Notes: a model not told the origin generated them from the sequence alone. DNA of 64,000 bases from Diphasiastrum complanatum (GCA_029204225.1 CM055092.1:81203870-81267869); one strand, 5' to 3'; positions 34,395 to 45,769 are shown, counted from the first letter of the stretch. Made by a program: numbers and translations.

Positions 34395-34930
34395 TGTAGT
34401 GGGTTTCTTTCCTTGCCTAACCTGAATCCAATATCTAGTCAATCTAGCATCAAAGAGACGGAGTTAGTTGTCACGCGTAGATTCGTTCCCATGAGAGCGA
34501 TAGTATAGTTCAGATTTCAACATGAATGAAGGATCTAATACTAACATCCATTAACACTAAGCATTAACACTACATCCATTAACCCTAAATCCACAACAAT
34601 GATAGAAACTTACTCTTCTCTCTCTCCCTTTCTCTTTCACAAAAAGCATAAGAAATAGCAATCCCAATAATGATCAAATCCAACAAGTAGCAAAATCCAA
34701 AGAAAGCATGAGAAATGGAGGAGAAGAAAGGAAGAGCAAGGACATTCACCAATCCATTTCTAAAGAGAACCAATATGCTTTATTGAAATGAGGAAATGAA
34801 CATGAGGAGCAACTCGAGTTGGTCTCTTTTTATAGTAGAGAGGAGGACCCTGGCCTCTGAATCCTATTGGTCCAGTCTTGCCTCTCTTTTTATTCAAATT
34901 TAAAAAAGTGTGAAAACCATCAAAATTGGA
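34395..34930 (-). repeat. 5' LTR of the main family G element, inner part
   Basis: The R/U5 side and part of U3 are present, ending ACTACA (minus strand) at 34,395. A TATA box (CTATAAAAAGAG on the minus strand) lies near 34,830. The LTR stops at 34,930 (ATTTTGATGG side), where repeat A sequence begins. The missing U3 start is at 44,160-44,367 in the opposite orientation; the two parts together make about 744 bp. Confidence 0.75.
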
Positions 34931-35821
34931 CTCAATGAAAGCAAGCACTGGATCAAAAGTCAATAGACTAAGTTGGCTTTTGTCCTTATATGTATTTGTT
35001 GATTTCTTTTCAAATGCAAATGTTCATAGAACACCAACATTATTTGTTTGTAAGGATGTGCTAGATGATACTCTTTCAGCTCTGATGGATGTGAGTTGGG
35101 AATACAAGGCAGTTAGAGATATTGAATGTAGAATTAAGAAATCTTCTATGATATTTCCTTATTGTATTGCGAGACAAATGCTTAGTCTTACATTCAGTTA
35201 CTAGAGATGGAAACGAATAAGTGGGACTTGGATGTCACTAGATCAAGATCTTCAAATGGATGGTCACATAAATCAAAATGAAGTCCACATTTTCAACAAT
35301 GAAGATATGCTAACTACAATTGAAGTGAAGGATCATTGGAGCTTAAGTTATATTAGACAAGAGTTGGTCTTAATGCACTATGAAATTCTACTTGAACACT
35401 TCAGATTCATTATCAATGGAAAGCTAGTAACATTTTATTCTGATTTGCAAATCAATCAATCATTATATATGTAACTCTATCCAAAGAATAACCAAATTAA
35501 AAAGTTGCTTATCTTTCATGCATATACAAAAAAGACACGAAAACAAAACACTCTACAAGGACCCAAAGAATTCAAAGTTTGAAACATGGAAGAATAATTT
35601 CATTCACATTCTATTTGGTTCGTCTTGTTCTAGTGATATCTTGATGTGTAAAATTGATGTAAGAAATAGTGCAGCATCCAGTTTGGACATTATTCTCTAT
35701 ATCAATTATGAAAGATACTTTAGAACCTTAGAAAGGAGATCTATACTTAGGATGGAGATCATTCAAAAGTTGGATCAAAGTAGTGTGGTTAAAACTATGC
35801 CAAAACTAGTTGACGAGGGAG
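34931..35821 (+). pseudogene. Repeat A coding remnant, second copy (B)
   Basis: Nearly identical to 6092-6984, with frames CKDVLDDTLSALMDVSWEYK, SLDQDLQMDGHINQNEVHIF and, unlike the first copy, an uninterrupted stretch DHWSLSYIRQELVLMHYEI followed by FRFIINGKLVTFYSDLQI. The last frame ends MPKLVDEGV at the purine tract GTTGACGAGGGAG. A stop is present near 35,203. The family is not recognised; the IRQEL...FRFIINGK pattern is faintly like a ubiquitin-type fold, which I do not claim. Confidence 0.45.
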
Positions 35822-36432
35822 TGTGAGAGATTTCAACAAGTTTAGTCATATTCTGGTAAATTGTCAATATGAGGCCAAAACTCATTTTAAACTTAGAGAT
35901 AAAATTTTGAAGAGTTTAAAATACATTCAATAAATATTTTTTAACAGTGTGGGAAAGTTGGTAGTCGAGTTTGAGAGAGATTCAAATTTGAACTTTGGGT
36001 ACATTGAATCTAGACCCAAAAATAACAGGATTTACATTTTGGAGGGAAAGCCAAGTGGCCAAATAGGGTTTGGACCTGTTATAAAAGGATGTAACTCATA
36101 GACAGACACATCTTCTCTCTTCTCTCTCTCATTTCATCATTATACATGGTTCTCTTTGGGTTCTACTACTCATTGGTGCACTCTCGTGATGTTATCTTGC
36201 AATTCTATGTGTAGAATGATCATTTATTGTTATTTTAGGGTACTGTAATTGTACGGAAAGCAGCTATATTTTATGTTTCGGTTCATGTTTGATCACGATC
36301 TCTTAGAGTTTGCATCTCATTTTGTATGTAGATGCTGATTTTTTTACATTGGTGAGACTGTTGGTTTGCTCCTTATTGTAACCAAAGATTAGGGTAATGG
36401 ATTGGATATTGAATGATCTGAAATCCTTCACA
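35822..36432 (+). repeat. Copia-type LTR, second copy (B)
   Basis: A 611-bp copy of the 6985-7610 LTR, TGTGAGAG to CCTTCACA, with TATAAAAGG near 36,079. It differs by a few percent by eye, including a missing tandem TAGTCTAGTT near the start. A purine tract precedes it and the antisense unknown ORF follows, as in the first copy. Confidence 0.65.
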
Positions 36433-36436
36433 GATA

Positions 36437-36988
36437 TCAGTTTGTACAATTGATTCTATGACTTGTCATTGTTCTTCTACAATGTTGATATATGTAGGAA
36501 AATGACCATGAATTCACCAAAAATTGACAATCTCCAAACGTTGGCATCAAGTAGCTCAACACTCCAACAATAAGATATTGCGAGACAATGTAGCTAGTTT
36601 GTCCATATCTAAATAATTTGCACACATTCAGATGAAATAGCTCAAACATGAGACAAAACAAGTAAAGTAAACTTGAACAACACTTCCTTGCTACTCCTTT
36701 GACCTTACTTGAGTTTAAAGACTCCTGCAAAAACAGATCCATAACATCTTTGCCAAATAACTTTCCTTTGATGCTCTTGACTAGCTCCAAATTGCCACCT
36801 TTCCTTTTGTGTTGTTGAAGCCCTTTGAGACCAACCTCTTGATCTTTCTCTTGACCATCAAAGTCATTCAACAAAATTTGTTTTCCAGATCCATCACTTG
36901 ATTTTACAGCATGAGAACCATGAGAATCAATATCCACTTGCATAGCATCATCTACACAAGAAGATTCTCCAAAACAAAGCCGTGCCAT
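36437..36988 (-). pseudogene. Unknown LTR-associated ORF (copy B), 5' part lost
   Basis: A 183-residue open frame equals the distal part of the ORF at 7615-9217: CFGESSCVDDAMQVDIDSHG, GLQQHKRKGGNLELVKSIKG and LFGKDVMDLFLQESL. The upstream two thirds are missing; at 36,979 the sequence switches to the duplicated segment K, so the first codons (MAR) come from that segment. In this copy the frame is intact where copy A is shifted. Function unknown. Confidence 0.45.
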
Positions 36989-37735
36989 TTTTCTAGGTTT
37001 TGTCTTATTTTTTATTCTTGCAGGAGATTGTTGGAGATCTTCTCATATCTATCAATTCCATTTGTTGCATTCCAAGTACGATTCTTTTGTTCTGTTATGT
37101 GCAACTAAGATTTCTTTCGTTGTAGTTTTTTTTTATATACTGTCTTCCTTGAACTGTATATTTTGTGTAGTTAAACACAAATATGTGTCTTAGTGATTCA
37201 CAATCGTGAGAGAGTGAGAGAGGAAGAGAAGGATGTGTGTGTGAGACAGAGAAAGCAAAAAAAATATAGATAGAAGAGTGTGATTCAATGCTATGTTCTT
37301 TGTAGATTTTATGGTTTAAATTTTAAGCACTCTTATGTGTAGCATGAATCTTGCATTTTGTGGCATTCTACCTGATTGTAAACCATTGTAAACCATTGTA
37401 AACCTTGTCTGTGAGCTCATTCCTTGTCCTATTCGCCCTACGTTGATTAGGAACAAATCTATAGCCTTTCGAGATATCTACCTATGGCCAGTGCACCATC
37501 CGTGCCTATGTTTTTAGACCTGTAAAGTATGGCATCTCCTTGTGGCCCTTTGTCAGGGTTTTATGGGGACCTACAAACCCTACATTATTTGTTTACCTGA
37601 GTAATCAATTGTGTACCTCATTACCTAGCAAAGGACAGAAGCAAAGCGGAAAACATAGTAGAATCAATTGAAGCATTCATGACTAGCACTTCTTCACTTT
37701 CCAGCTATATGCATATGTACTCACAAATAGGTATG
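36979..37735 (+). repeat. Segment K, copy 1 of an inverted pair
   Basis: About 750 bp match the reverse strand of 43,361-44,094. Shared marks include GCCGTGCCATTTTTCTAG, a splice-acceptor-like TTCTTGCAG, a GA-rich tract and the phrase CACCATCCGTGCCTATG. This copy adds a triple TAAACCATTG near 37,378-37,410. The splice-like sites suggest a fragment of a host gene, which I cannot identify. Confidence 0.6.
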
Positions 37736-38684
37736 TGTGGTAGGTTGGTGTGTTGCTTAATAGTGTTCATAACACTATAGCGGGGTTTTGGTATGATTAT
37801 GAAGCCAGCCATTGGGTTTCTAGTTCGGATATTGCCATAGATTATACTAGAAGGTAATTAAGTTCGAACCCATTCACCTCATAAGTAATCCATCTCAAAT
37901 ATTCTTTTCAATGATATAAATGTTTTTCGTTTACTAATCCTTGTCTTCTCTCCAATCAAGCAAACTTAATTTGATTCAATTTTTGATGCAATTGCCATGA
38001 TTTATCTACAAAAGCTTGACCATCTTTTTCAATGGTTTTATCATGATAATGTATGTGGTTTTGGAAATATATAATATATATATAGCTCTAATGGTGTTTT
38101 TCAACCACTTTGAGCGGTAGCTTTTCCATGTTTTTCAATGGATTAGCAATATGGGATTTATTGTGCTTGTAAATTGCCATTAAGTTTGTTAAGCATAGAG
38201 CATATTCTGTAAACCAAAACAGAGACTAAAGTCTAGTTTATGTTGACTATTTTTTTACCTCAGACAGTAAATCAGTGAATTATTACTGACTGTAAAACTA
38301 TAGTTCTTACTGTAGAAGGTAAATCCGTTAGTCATCTCTTACTGCATAACACATTTACTATACATAGACAAATCAGATTCCCATTCTTGAATTCCATTCA
38401 TAGTCATTGAAATAATACACAAAATAACATTTACTCATCTTCTATTTGTATTATGAAGTGACTTAGGACATGAGTAATAACAGAGATGAACAATGAAAAT
38501 TTCAATCTTTTTACTCTGACTTAAATTTCAAGGACTGTCCATAGGCTAAGGTCTTTTCTTCAACAGGCATTTGGTTCTTTAATATCTTCATTTTTGTGGT
38601 TTTTCACTTTATTTCCAGACTGTCGGCTCCCATCTTATTCTTTACCGGGTCATCTTCTTCAGTTTACCAATGAGTTTTGAAGCA
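37736..38684. other. Unassigned AT-rich interval
   Basis: No gene, LTR or recognised repeat. A TATATATATATA stretch lies near 38,070. Nothing else is supported. Confidence 0.4.
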
Positions 38685-39190
38685 AGAAGAAAAGGGGGGG
38701 GGGGATCGCTGAAGGAAGGAAGGATACAGACAGAGCAGCAGAGAGAGATCGGGCGAGAGAGAGAGAGAGAGAACTCTTGACAGACATCGGAATGGGAGTG
38801 ATAGAGAGCGGCTGACTGCGAGGAAGAGGGAGCTGGAGCGTTGAGTCAGAGACAGATGGAGAGTGCAGGCAGGGAGCGACAGATTTTGAAAAGGAGTTGG
38901 TGGACAGAACCGTAGATGGAGAGTTCAGATGGGGAGCACAGATAGCTAGAGAGTAGGTGCGCAGATGGATGAAGAGCACAGGCAGGGTGAAGAAGGAGAG
39001 AGATCATTGGAGGAAGGGAGGGAGTAACTGTGAGAGAAATCCGAGAGAGAGAGAGATATGAGTGTAGTTAGAGGGGAATAAAGATCATTGTGGGAGAGTG
39101 GGAGAGATAAGGGAGCGGCTGACTGTGAGGGGGAGAGAGAGAGAGAGAGAGAGCGACAGGTAGAGAGGGAGAGTAGGTGCGCAGAGGGAT
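38685..39190. repeat. Purine-rich (GA)n low-complexity tract
   Basis: About 500 bp of nearly pure G/A on the plus strand, with several GAGAGAGAGA runs (38,757-38,770, 39,046-39,056 and 39,136-39,150) and a run of G near 38,693. Long minus-strand frames of Ser/Leu here are a composition artefact, not genes. Confidence 0.7.
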
Positions 39191-40719
39191 GAATAGCGTA
39201 GCAACAGAAGGCAACCACCTTCTTGTTTCTCTTATGGTATCCAAGAATCAGCACAGGTAGGAATCATAGTATTCTTTTTCGGATCTTCACGACTGCAGCT
39301 TCTTCAACAATGGATTTACCTTTCTCTGCTCACTCAAAACAAAAAACAAAATCCTTGGTTGAATGCAGTAATGTTCTCTCCACTCATTGTAGGAATGCAC
39401 TATCTTCAAAATGAATGATCGCTCTGCTCATTGAATGCAAGGATGAGATCTTCTTATCATTGAATGCAAGAATACTCTCTTCACCAAAAACAAAAACTCT
39501 CCTCTTCTTCTCTCTACAGACTGAATCCCTCCATGCTTCTCCCTCCAATAACTCGTGAGAGAGAACGAGGCAGTTACCAACCTCTCACTTTCAAACACCA
39601 TCCATTTTTGGCTTTCCATTGAATCCATTTCATAGAATTCGACTTTACTCATTCTGATAAAAAGTTTCAGGTCCATTTGACAAGTGTCGATTAAGGATAT
39701 GTGAGCTTTGAATTATCGAAGAGTCCATGGTAGGACCTCTTCCAACTACTTTTAGATGTGTATTTTCTTCAAAACTGACCTTCAATAAGCTTATAGCACC
39801 TTTCACATCATTTCTTTGTTTCATTTTGAAAACCATGACATGAATATGCATTTGGCCTCTCAACATAATTTTGAAATTGATCATCCTAGTATATTTCTGT
39901 CATTCCCATTGTTTTGACCTCGTCAATTCTTTTTTTCCAAGACACCTGAATGTCTTATAAGCATTGTCACCTGCAAGGTTTTACTTTGACTGGTATATTT
40001 TGCAGTGTCCTCAATCGATAAGGATTCATCGATTTTTATCCAGAACCCCTTCAATTGTGAAGCAATATTACTAAATCCTTGATTTGAGCTAGAACTCCAA
40101 ATTGTCTTTGATAATCTTTGATGGATCATGGTTAGTTACTGTTTGAACGATTTTGAACTTGCCAACATATTTTATTTTGTGGAATCTTTTTGGACCTTAT
40201 GATAAGGTCATGGTCCTAATTCTTCAAGGACATCCCTAATCTTCAAGAGGGTATTATTTGTCACGATCATTGATTTAATTGTTGTATTTTCGCTGGTTTC
40301 TTGTTTTCGTCTTCAACTGAACTTTGATTTTCATTGTTTGCAGGACCCTTAGCCTTTGGACCTTTCCTTGAAACTTAAGTCAGTGCCTTAAAGGTACCTG
40401 GGCATCTTTTATTAATCATGATATAAAGTACATTTCATCATTACAATATGGCGAAAAATTGCCATTTAATAAAACTACTTAGCAATTGTCGATATTATCA
40501 TCCATGAAAGTCACTTATGAGTGTTGCTAAAAATAGCTTTTTGCTATTTAACAAACTTACTAAAAATAGTAACATAGTAAAAAAAGTTCTAATTTGTCTG
40601 ATATAACTATCAATTATGACATTTGAACATGCCATAGAATTTCATAGCTACTCTTTAACATAGCCACATTCGTATATTAGTACAAAGTGGCATAATAGCA
40701 GATTTTGCACATATGAGAT
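39191..40719. other. Unassigned interval
   Basis: Several frames of 60-80 residues occur on both strands without a recognised domain. Positions 39,400-39,480 contain three diverged copies of CATTGAATGCAAG. No gene is supported. Confidence 0.35.
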
Positions 40720-41570
40720 ACATCTGCTCTCATTGATGAGATTATTGAGGTTTTTTATGGACTCAAGGGGGTTGGATTTATAAGGTTTGATACTCATCTT
40801 CAACTACCCTACTTCATGTTGAATGGAAAGTGTGGAATCTATCTTTTGCTTTATGATGGTGGCATTTTTTTCATTAACCTTTGTCACAGATTAAGATCAA
40901 GCATTGATGAGATTTTGTTGGATATAGATCATATGTTTAAGAGGGAGTATTTCCAAAGGTTCAAGTCTGAATATATTCATATCTTTGATGTTCAACAGAA
41001 AGGTAAGCAATTGGAAGTGACACACTTTGTTTTACTCACTTGTTTTGGAGAATCTTCTTGTGTAGATGATGATGCTATGCAAGTAGATATTGGTTCTCAT
41101 GATGGAAAATCGGCTAATAGATCTGGAAAGAAGGTCTTAGTCAATAGCTTTCATCAAAAGAAAGATGAGGAGGTTGGTCTTAAAGGGCTCTACGACACAA
41201 AAGGAAAGGTGGCAAATTGGAGCTAGTCAAGAGCATCAAAGGAGACTCATTTGGCAAAGATGTTATGGATCTATTTTTGCAGGTGTATGAAGAATCAAGT
41301 AAGGTCAAAGGAGCAGCAAGGAAGTGTTGTTCAAGTTTGCTTATCTTGTCTTATCTCATGTTTGAGCTATTTCATGTGAAATTGTCAAGATATGGTCGAA
41401 CTATTTACATTGTTTTGCATCATTTTGATGTCAAAGTTATACTAGCATTCTTGGCTAGTTTTGTTGATGGAAATGTCAGTCATTCATGGCCAAGTCATCA
41501 AGTGTTGATGATATCTTGTAGCAAGATGGCAATGGAGGCTCATTCATGGAGTTTTATGGTGGAGACATAG
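40720..41570 (+). pseudogene. Unknown LTR-associated ORF (copy C)
   Basis: A third, more diverged copy on the plus strand. Frame 40,816-41,226 has LNGKCGIYLLLYDGG, LRSSIDEILLDIDHMFKREY, FVLLTCFGESSCVDDDAMQ and EEVGLKGLYDTKGKVAN. A frameshift near 41,217 passes to a second frame with LVKSIKGDSFGKDVMDLFLQ. In this copy the shift seen in copy A near 8150 is absent, so the reading frame can be followed across the CFGESSC block. It is followed by an LTR in the same orientation, whereas copies A and B sit antisense after their LTR. Confidence 0.45.
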
Positions 41571-41589
41571 AAAGGACAAAGTTGGAGGA

Positions 41590-42241
41590 GACAAGCAAGC
41601 AAATGGTCATTACTCACATTAATTGGTTGTTTTTCATATTAGGCCAATATGCATTTTAGACTAATAGATAAACTTTATAGAAGTTATTTTAGTCAAATTT
41701 TATTTGAACTACTTTGGAAAGTGTGGGAAAATTAGGAGATCAAGGTTGGACACATTCTAATTTAAATGTTAGATACATTGAATCTAGTATATTGTTGATA
41801 AGATTTTTCAACTAGAGGAGTTTTGGAGGGAAACTAAACTCATTAATGAGACATGGATCTGCTATATATAGTTGTACACACGTGGGAGGAGTTACATTCT
41901 TTATCTCTTTTCTCATTCGTGCTCATACATGAGATCTCTTTGGGGTTTCATACTCATAGGTGCACATTGGTGGTGATATCTCAACTTTTTGTGTGTAGAA
42001 TAAAATTGTATGATGTTTGTTGCATTCACACGTGTGAAATACAGTAGGTTACTGGTTTTGTATGTACAACAATAGTATTGTGTTATTCATATCTTATTTT
42101 GTCAAGATCTATTAGAGTTTGAAGCTTCTATGTAATGATAGAGCTAGTTTTCTACATTGTCAATGGTGCTAGATGTGCTATATTTCATAACCAAAGATTA
42201 AAGGGACATATTGGATCTTAATGATTTGAAATTCTTCACAG
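41590..42241 (+). repeat. Copia-type LTR (copy C), diverged
   Basis: It aligns with 6985-7610 through TTTTAGACTAATAGATAAAC, GATACATTGAATCTAG, TTTTGGAGGGAAA and the end GATTTGAAATTCTTCACA. A CTATATATAG box lies near 41,860. The start is uncertain, since no purine tract or clear TG is seen. Confidence 0.5.
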
Positions 42242-42584
42242 TCGTCTAGTCATTATAGATTCCTACAATATTGGCAAAAATGTGTAGTATAAAAGATATA
42301 TTGTTCTCCCATAGAGAGATAAATCTTTTCTTTTGGATTATAAGTGTAAAATGGATAATGTCGGAGGTAAGGTGTGTGATATTCAGAGCTAACCACCACA
42401 ATGACAAGGCTGGTTATCCACAAATATTGGTTTAAATTGGCATCCAATAACACCACTGTGAAACGATATAGTCAAGAATTCAGTACGTCATCTTTTAGAC
42501 AACTAGGATAAACAATAAGCAACCTTTCTTACAGAGACAAGCATACAGATTCAACAAAATAGAATAAAAAAAGGTTGCTTGATC
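42242..42584. other. Unassigned flank of the CACTA-like element
   Basis: No gene. The interval ends GCTTGAT immediately outside the CACTACAAGAA end. Its last bases, read outward, supply the ATCA that matches the left flank at 11,330-11,333. Confidence 0.35.
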
Positions 42585-44159
42585 ACTACAAGAATTGTTG
42601 CGATTTCTGACGGAATTTCTGATGTAAAATCTCGTTTAATTTTTTTTTTTAATGACGCAAGTGTTAGAAAACGCATGGCAATAAAGTCATTGAAATCCAT
42701 CGCTTTTAAAATCCGTCAAAATCCGTCGACGACAAGCTCAAAACTAGCAACCGAAAAAAAACAATTCTCAAAAAATATGCCATATGGACATCGGATTCCG
42801 ACGGCCACGTGAGACGTCGGAATCCGACAAAATTTATTTTCTGTCAGAATTCAACAAGTTTTTTTTTTTGTTGGAATCAGACCGATGGGACATCAAAATC
42901 TGTCCCATTTTTGTTTTCGTCGGTATTTAGCAGATTTTTTAATTTTTTTTAATTTTATATTTATTTTTTTGTCGAAATTTGACCGATTTTAAATGTGTCG
43001 AGATTTTGACATTATTGAAAAATAGAAAAAATTTATGATATCAACACTTACAAATCAATTCCATGATACGAACTCTTACTTCAGTGTGGATATTATTACA
43101 AGAACTACAAATACACTATGTATGGCACATAGTACTACATAGCAACTAACCTCTTACAATCATTTCAAACACGTTGAATGAATATTTAGATCTACAATAT
43201 TAATCAAGCCACTAATACACTACAAACCCATTCGTTAACTGGTATGGAAACTAAAATAAATTGCAATCAAACATACTCCAATTGATAAGAAGTGCATACA
43301 GAAAATGAATGATTATGAAAAATGACATAGATGAAACAAACTAAAATTAGATAAAGCCATACCTATTTGTGAGTGCATATGCATATAGCTGGAAAGCGAA
43401 GAAGTGCTAGTCATAAATGCTTCAATTGATTCTACTATGTTTTCCACTTTGCTTCTGTCCTTTGCTAGGTAATGAGGTAGACAATGGATTACTCAGGTAA
43501 ACAGATAATGTAGGGTTTGTAGGTCCCCATAAAACCCTGACAAAGGGCCACAAGGAGATGCCATACTTCACAGGTCTAAAAACATAGGCACAGATGGTGC
43601 ACTGGCCATAGGTAGATATCTCAGAAGGCCGTAGATTTGTTCCTAATCCACGTAGGACCAGGAATGAGCTCACAGACAAGATTTACAATTAGGTAGAATG
43701 CCACAAAATGCAAGGTTCATGTTACACATAAGAGTGCTTAAAATTTAAACCATGAAATCTACAAAGAACATAACATTAGATCACACTCTTCTATCTATAT
43801 TTTTCTTGCTTTCTCTGTCTCACACACGCATCCTTCTCTTCCTCTCTCACTCTCTCACGATTGTAAATCACTACGACACATATTTGTGTTTAACTACACA
43901 AAATATACAGTTCAAGGAAGATAGTATATAAGAAAAAGCTACAACGAAAGAAATCTTAGTTGCACATAACAGAACAAAAGAATCATACTTGGAATGCAAC
44001 AAATGGAATTGATAGATATGAGAAGCTCTCCAACAATCTCCTGCAAGAATAAAAAATAAGACAAAATCTAGAAAAATGGCACGGCTTTGAGAATAGTCAC
44101 GGACATCAGATTTTGACATTTGTAAAATCTGTGAAATTCTGACATCAGCTTTTTGACGT
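42585..44159 (-). mobile_element. CACTA-like element, right half (now inverted)
   Basis: The end CACTACAAGAATTG at 42,585 is followed by dense subterminal repeats of GTCGGAATCCGAC type (42,600-43,020). The other side (44,095-44,159) has further copies (GACATCAGATTTTGACATTT) and stops at the G LTR. With 11,334-11,527 it makes an element of about 1.8 kb without transposase, moved if at all by enzyme from elsewhere. It contains segment K. Confidence 0.55.
43361..44094 (-). repeat. Segment K, copy 2, inside the CACTA-like element
   Basis: Reverse-strand match to 36,979-37,735. Being inside a CACTA-like element and bounded by its subterminal repeats, it looks like captured host sequence. CACTA and Mutator elements are known to carry such pieces. 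The identity of the source gene is unknown. Confidence 0.55.
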
Positions 44160-44367
44160 TCTTGGAGGGTTTGCGGATCCCAAGGCAACCCTAACCCTAG
44201 TTAATAAGTGAGAGGGATTTGGCACCCTGCGTGTGTAAGTCCAACCCGATGACCACTTAGTTATTTGATTGATTAGTTACAAGTCAATTAAAGGACTTTA
44301 GGCCTTTTTGCGGGACTTTTAATGTCGCAGGGCCTAAATTTCAAGTTAGTGAATAAAGTTGGGTTTC
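44160..44367 (+). repeat. 5' LTR of the main family G element, outer part (displaced)
   Basis: The first 208 bp of the G LTR, with the start TGTTGGAGGG changed to TCTTGGAGGG. The adjacent GACGT (44,155-44,159), read on the minus strand as ACGTC, pairs with ACATC at 11,523. It breaks off at GGGTTTCC exactly where the inner part at 34,930 begins. Confidence 0.75.
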
Positions 44368-45482
44368 CAAATCTAACAGTAATTTGCATCTAAAAGATCC
44401 TAACACAATACTATTAGGTGCAAGCCATTCATCACTTCCAAAATCAAGGACCTTTGCTTTCCAATAAGATTTAAATGTCATCTTTGCCTTCTTCCTTGTT
44501 TGAAACATGCCTTTTGAGGACAGATGTAGTAGAACCCATGAATTTTTTTATGTATCTTGTTGGTTTCCAAATTCTAGCTTCATTCTTCTCATTGTGAAAA
44601 AAATCACTGATTCCATTTTGGATCTTGGCCTCCTGGCCATAGTGATTGTTGCCAAAGTTCAGCGCCAAATTCTAAAATCTATGACATACCAGATGGATTT
44701 AAAGTTATATCAGAGTTATTATATGTGAACGGGGAATTGGACCATAGTAGCTACATGTGGTAACTACGCTTACTATGGAACTACTACATGTACCTGTGTA
44801 GTTCCTAGCCGAATTCATCTTTACACAACTTTTTCTGATATTATTATCTACATATTTCTTGACAGAGATCGGGTTTAAGCTCTAGTGCTCACTGCAAAAT
44901 AAATAGAGAGTCCATTAGCTGCAATTATGAGGAATATTTCCAATGATAACGCTATTTACAACAAAAAGCATATGAATTGTCTCACTTGTTATAATATGGT
45001 ACAAGCAGTTATTTGGTTAGTAGCGTGCATCCACTAAATAGACACACTGCCAAGGTGTCGTTATTCTCCTTAAGAGCCTGCAACTGAGAAACAAAACTTC
45101 TTGGTAAGAATTCCTTGCAATGTCAAATTTCAAGAGTTGGACCCTAGACTCTATCACATGATCACTGATATAAGCCCATCTATTTTTCATATCCAAACAA
45201 TTAATAACCCTGTAATTATAATAAAATCTTCTAATCTAAAACAAAATGAAATTCCAATTTTACCTACAACATCAGATATGTCACTCTCAAATTTTAGATA
45301 TTCATCCAAATCTATATATGTATAAAAGGAGGAGGTAGTGGAAGAGAAGTATCGACATGATTAACTGGATTTTTCAAAATCATTGTAGTTGTATTTACAA
45401 GCAAATCCAATGTCGCGGTATCTATATTTTCAGAAGCAGGGGTCACTGGAATATCTGTCCTCCTGACTTTCTTGGGGGATCT
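44368..45482 (-). pseudogene. Repeat A copy B, part left of the inversion break
   Basis: Reverse-strand match to about 4440-6086. The minus strand encodes SPKKVRRTDIPVTPASENID directly after the H3-like frame and then a broken version of the 97-residue segment at 4616-4909. Joined to 34,931-36,988 it restores a copy as long as the first. No recognised domain beyond the H3-like part. Confidence 0.45.
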
Positions 45483-45761
45483 CTAGGGGGCTGGCTGCAT
45501 CCTAGGCCTCTTGGTCGGGAGGTTGATCCTAATTAAGGAATCGGGTCTACGAGTAGATGGCTCACCCAGATGTAATTTGGAGTTATTATTCCACATCATA
45601 TATAACAGTTCAAAATCTTTTGGCATTATTGTAGCTCGCTTGGCATGTATGGCGAGCAAAAAGGAGTCAACAGAAAAAAGGTTCGGATAATCCTCAGCAG
45701 CCTCTTTAACGCACTGAAGTGCCCCGGGTGTGAATCTAACTAAACTGCCAAGATCAACCAT
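45483..45761 (-). pseudogene. Histone H3/CENH3-like fragment (repeat A copy B)
   Basis: A 92-residue open frame. Residues 9-52 match the alpha-2 to loop-2 part of the H3 fold: RFTPGALQCVKEAAEDY, LFSVDSFLLAIHAKRATIMP and KDFEL. AIHAKR-TIMPKD is common to all H3; EAAED and KDFEL are closer to plant centromeric H3 (which has EAAEDF and KDFELARR) than to canonical H3 (EASEAY, KDIQLARR). A gap of about two residues lies between YPN and LF, and the C-terminal ARRIRG part is replaced by LYMMWNNNSKLHLGEPS and a basic tail. The upstream H3 tail and alpha-N helix are absent. Probably a gene fragment carried by the repeat; a divergent domesticated protein is less likely. Confidence 0.6.
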
Positions 45762-45769
45762 AGTAATCT

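Larger units (their letters stand above)
34931..44367. other. Inferred 9.4-kb inversion
   Basis: At 34,930/34,931 a G LTR is joined to the middle of repeat A (equivalent of 6092). At 44,367/44,368 the complementary part of the same LTR is joined to the complementary part of repeat A (equivalent of 6086). Flipping the interval restores one continuous LTR and one continuous repeat A at once, with loss of only a few bases at each end. It also puts the CACTA-like right half next to the G element with matching duplications. I see no long homology at the breaks, so end joining is the likely repair route. Confidence 0.7.

Noticed and set aside
38659-39254. Ser/Leu-rich ORFs of about 105 residues on the minus strand
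   Set aside because: Product of a purine-rich low-complexity tract.
36979-44094. A Mutator-type transposon with ~740-bp terminal inverted repeats
   Set aside because: One repeat copy lies inside a CACTA-like element with subterminal repeats outside it, there is no 9-bp duplication at the outer edges, and no transposase lies between them.
45483-45761. A functional histone H3 gene
   Set aside because: It lacks the N-terminal tail, alpha-N helix and C-terminal ARRIRG, has a gap in the fold, and lies in a repeated element.
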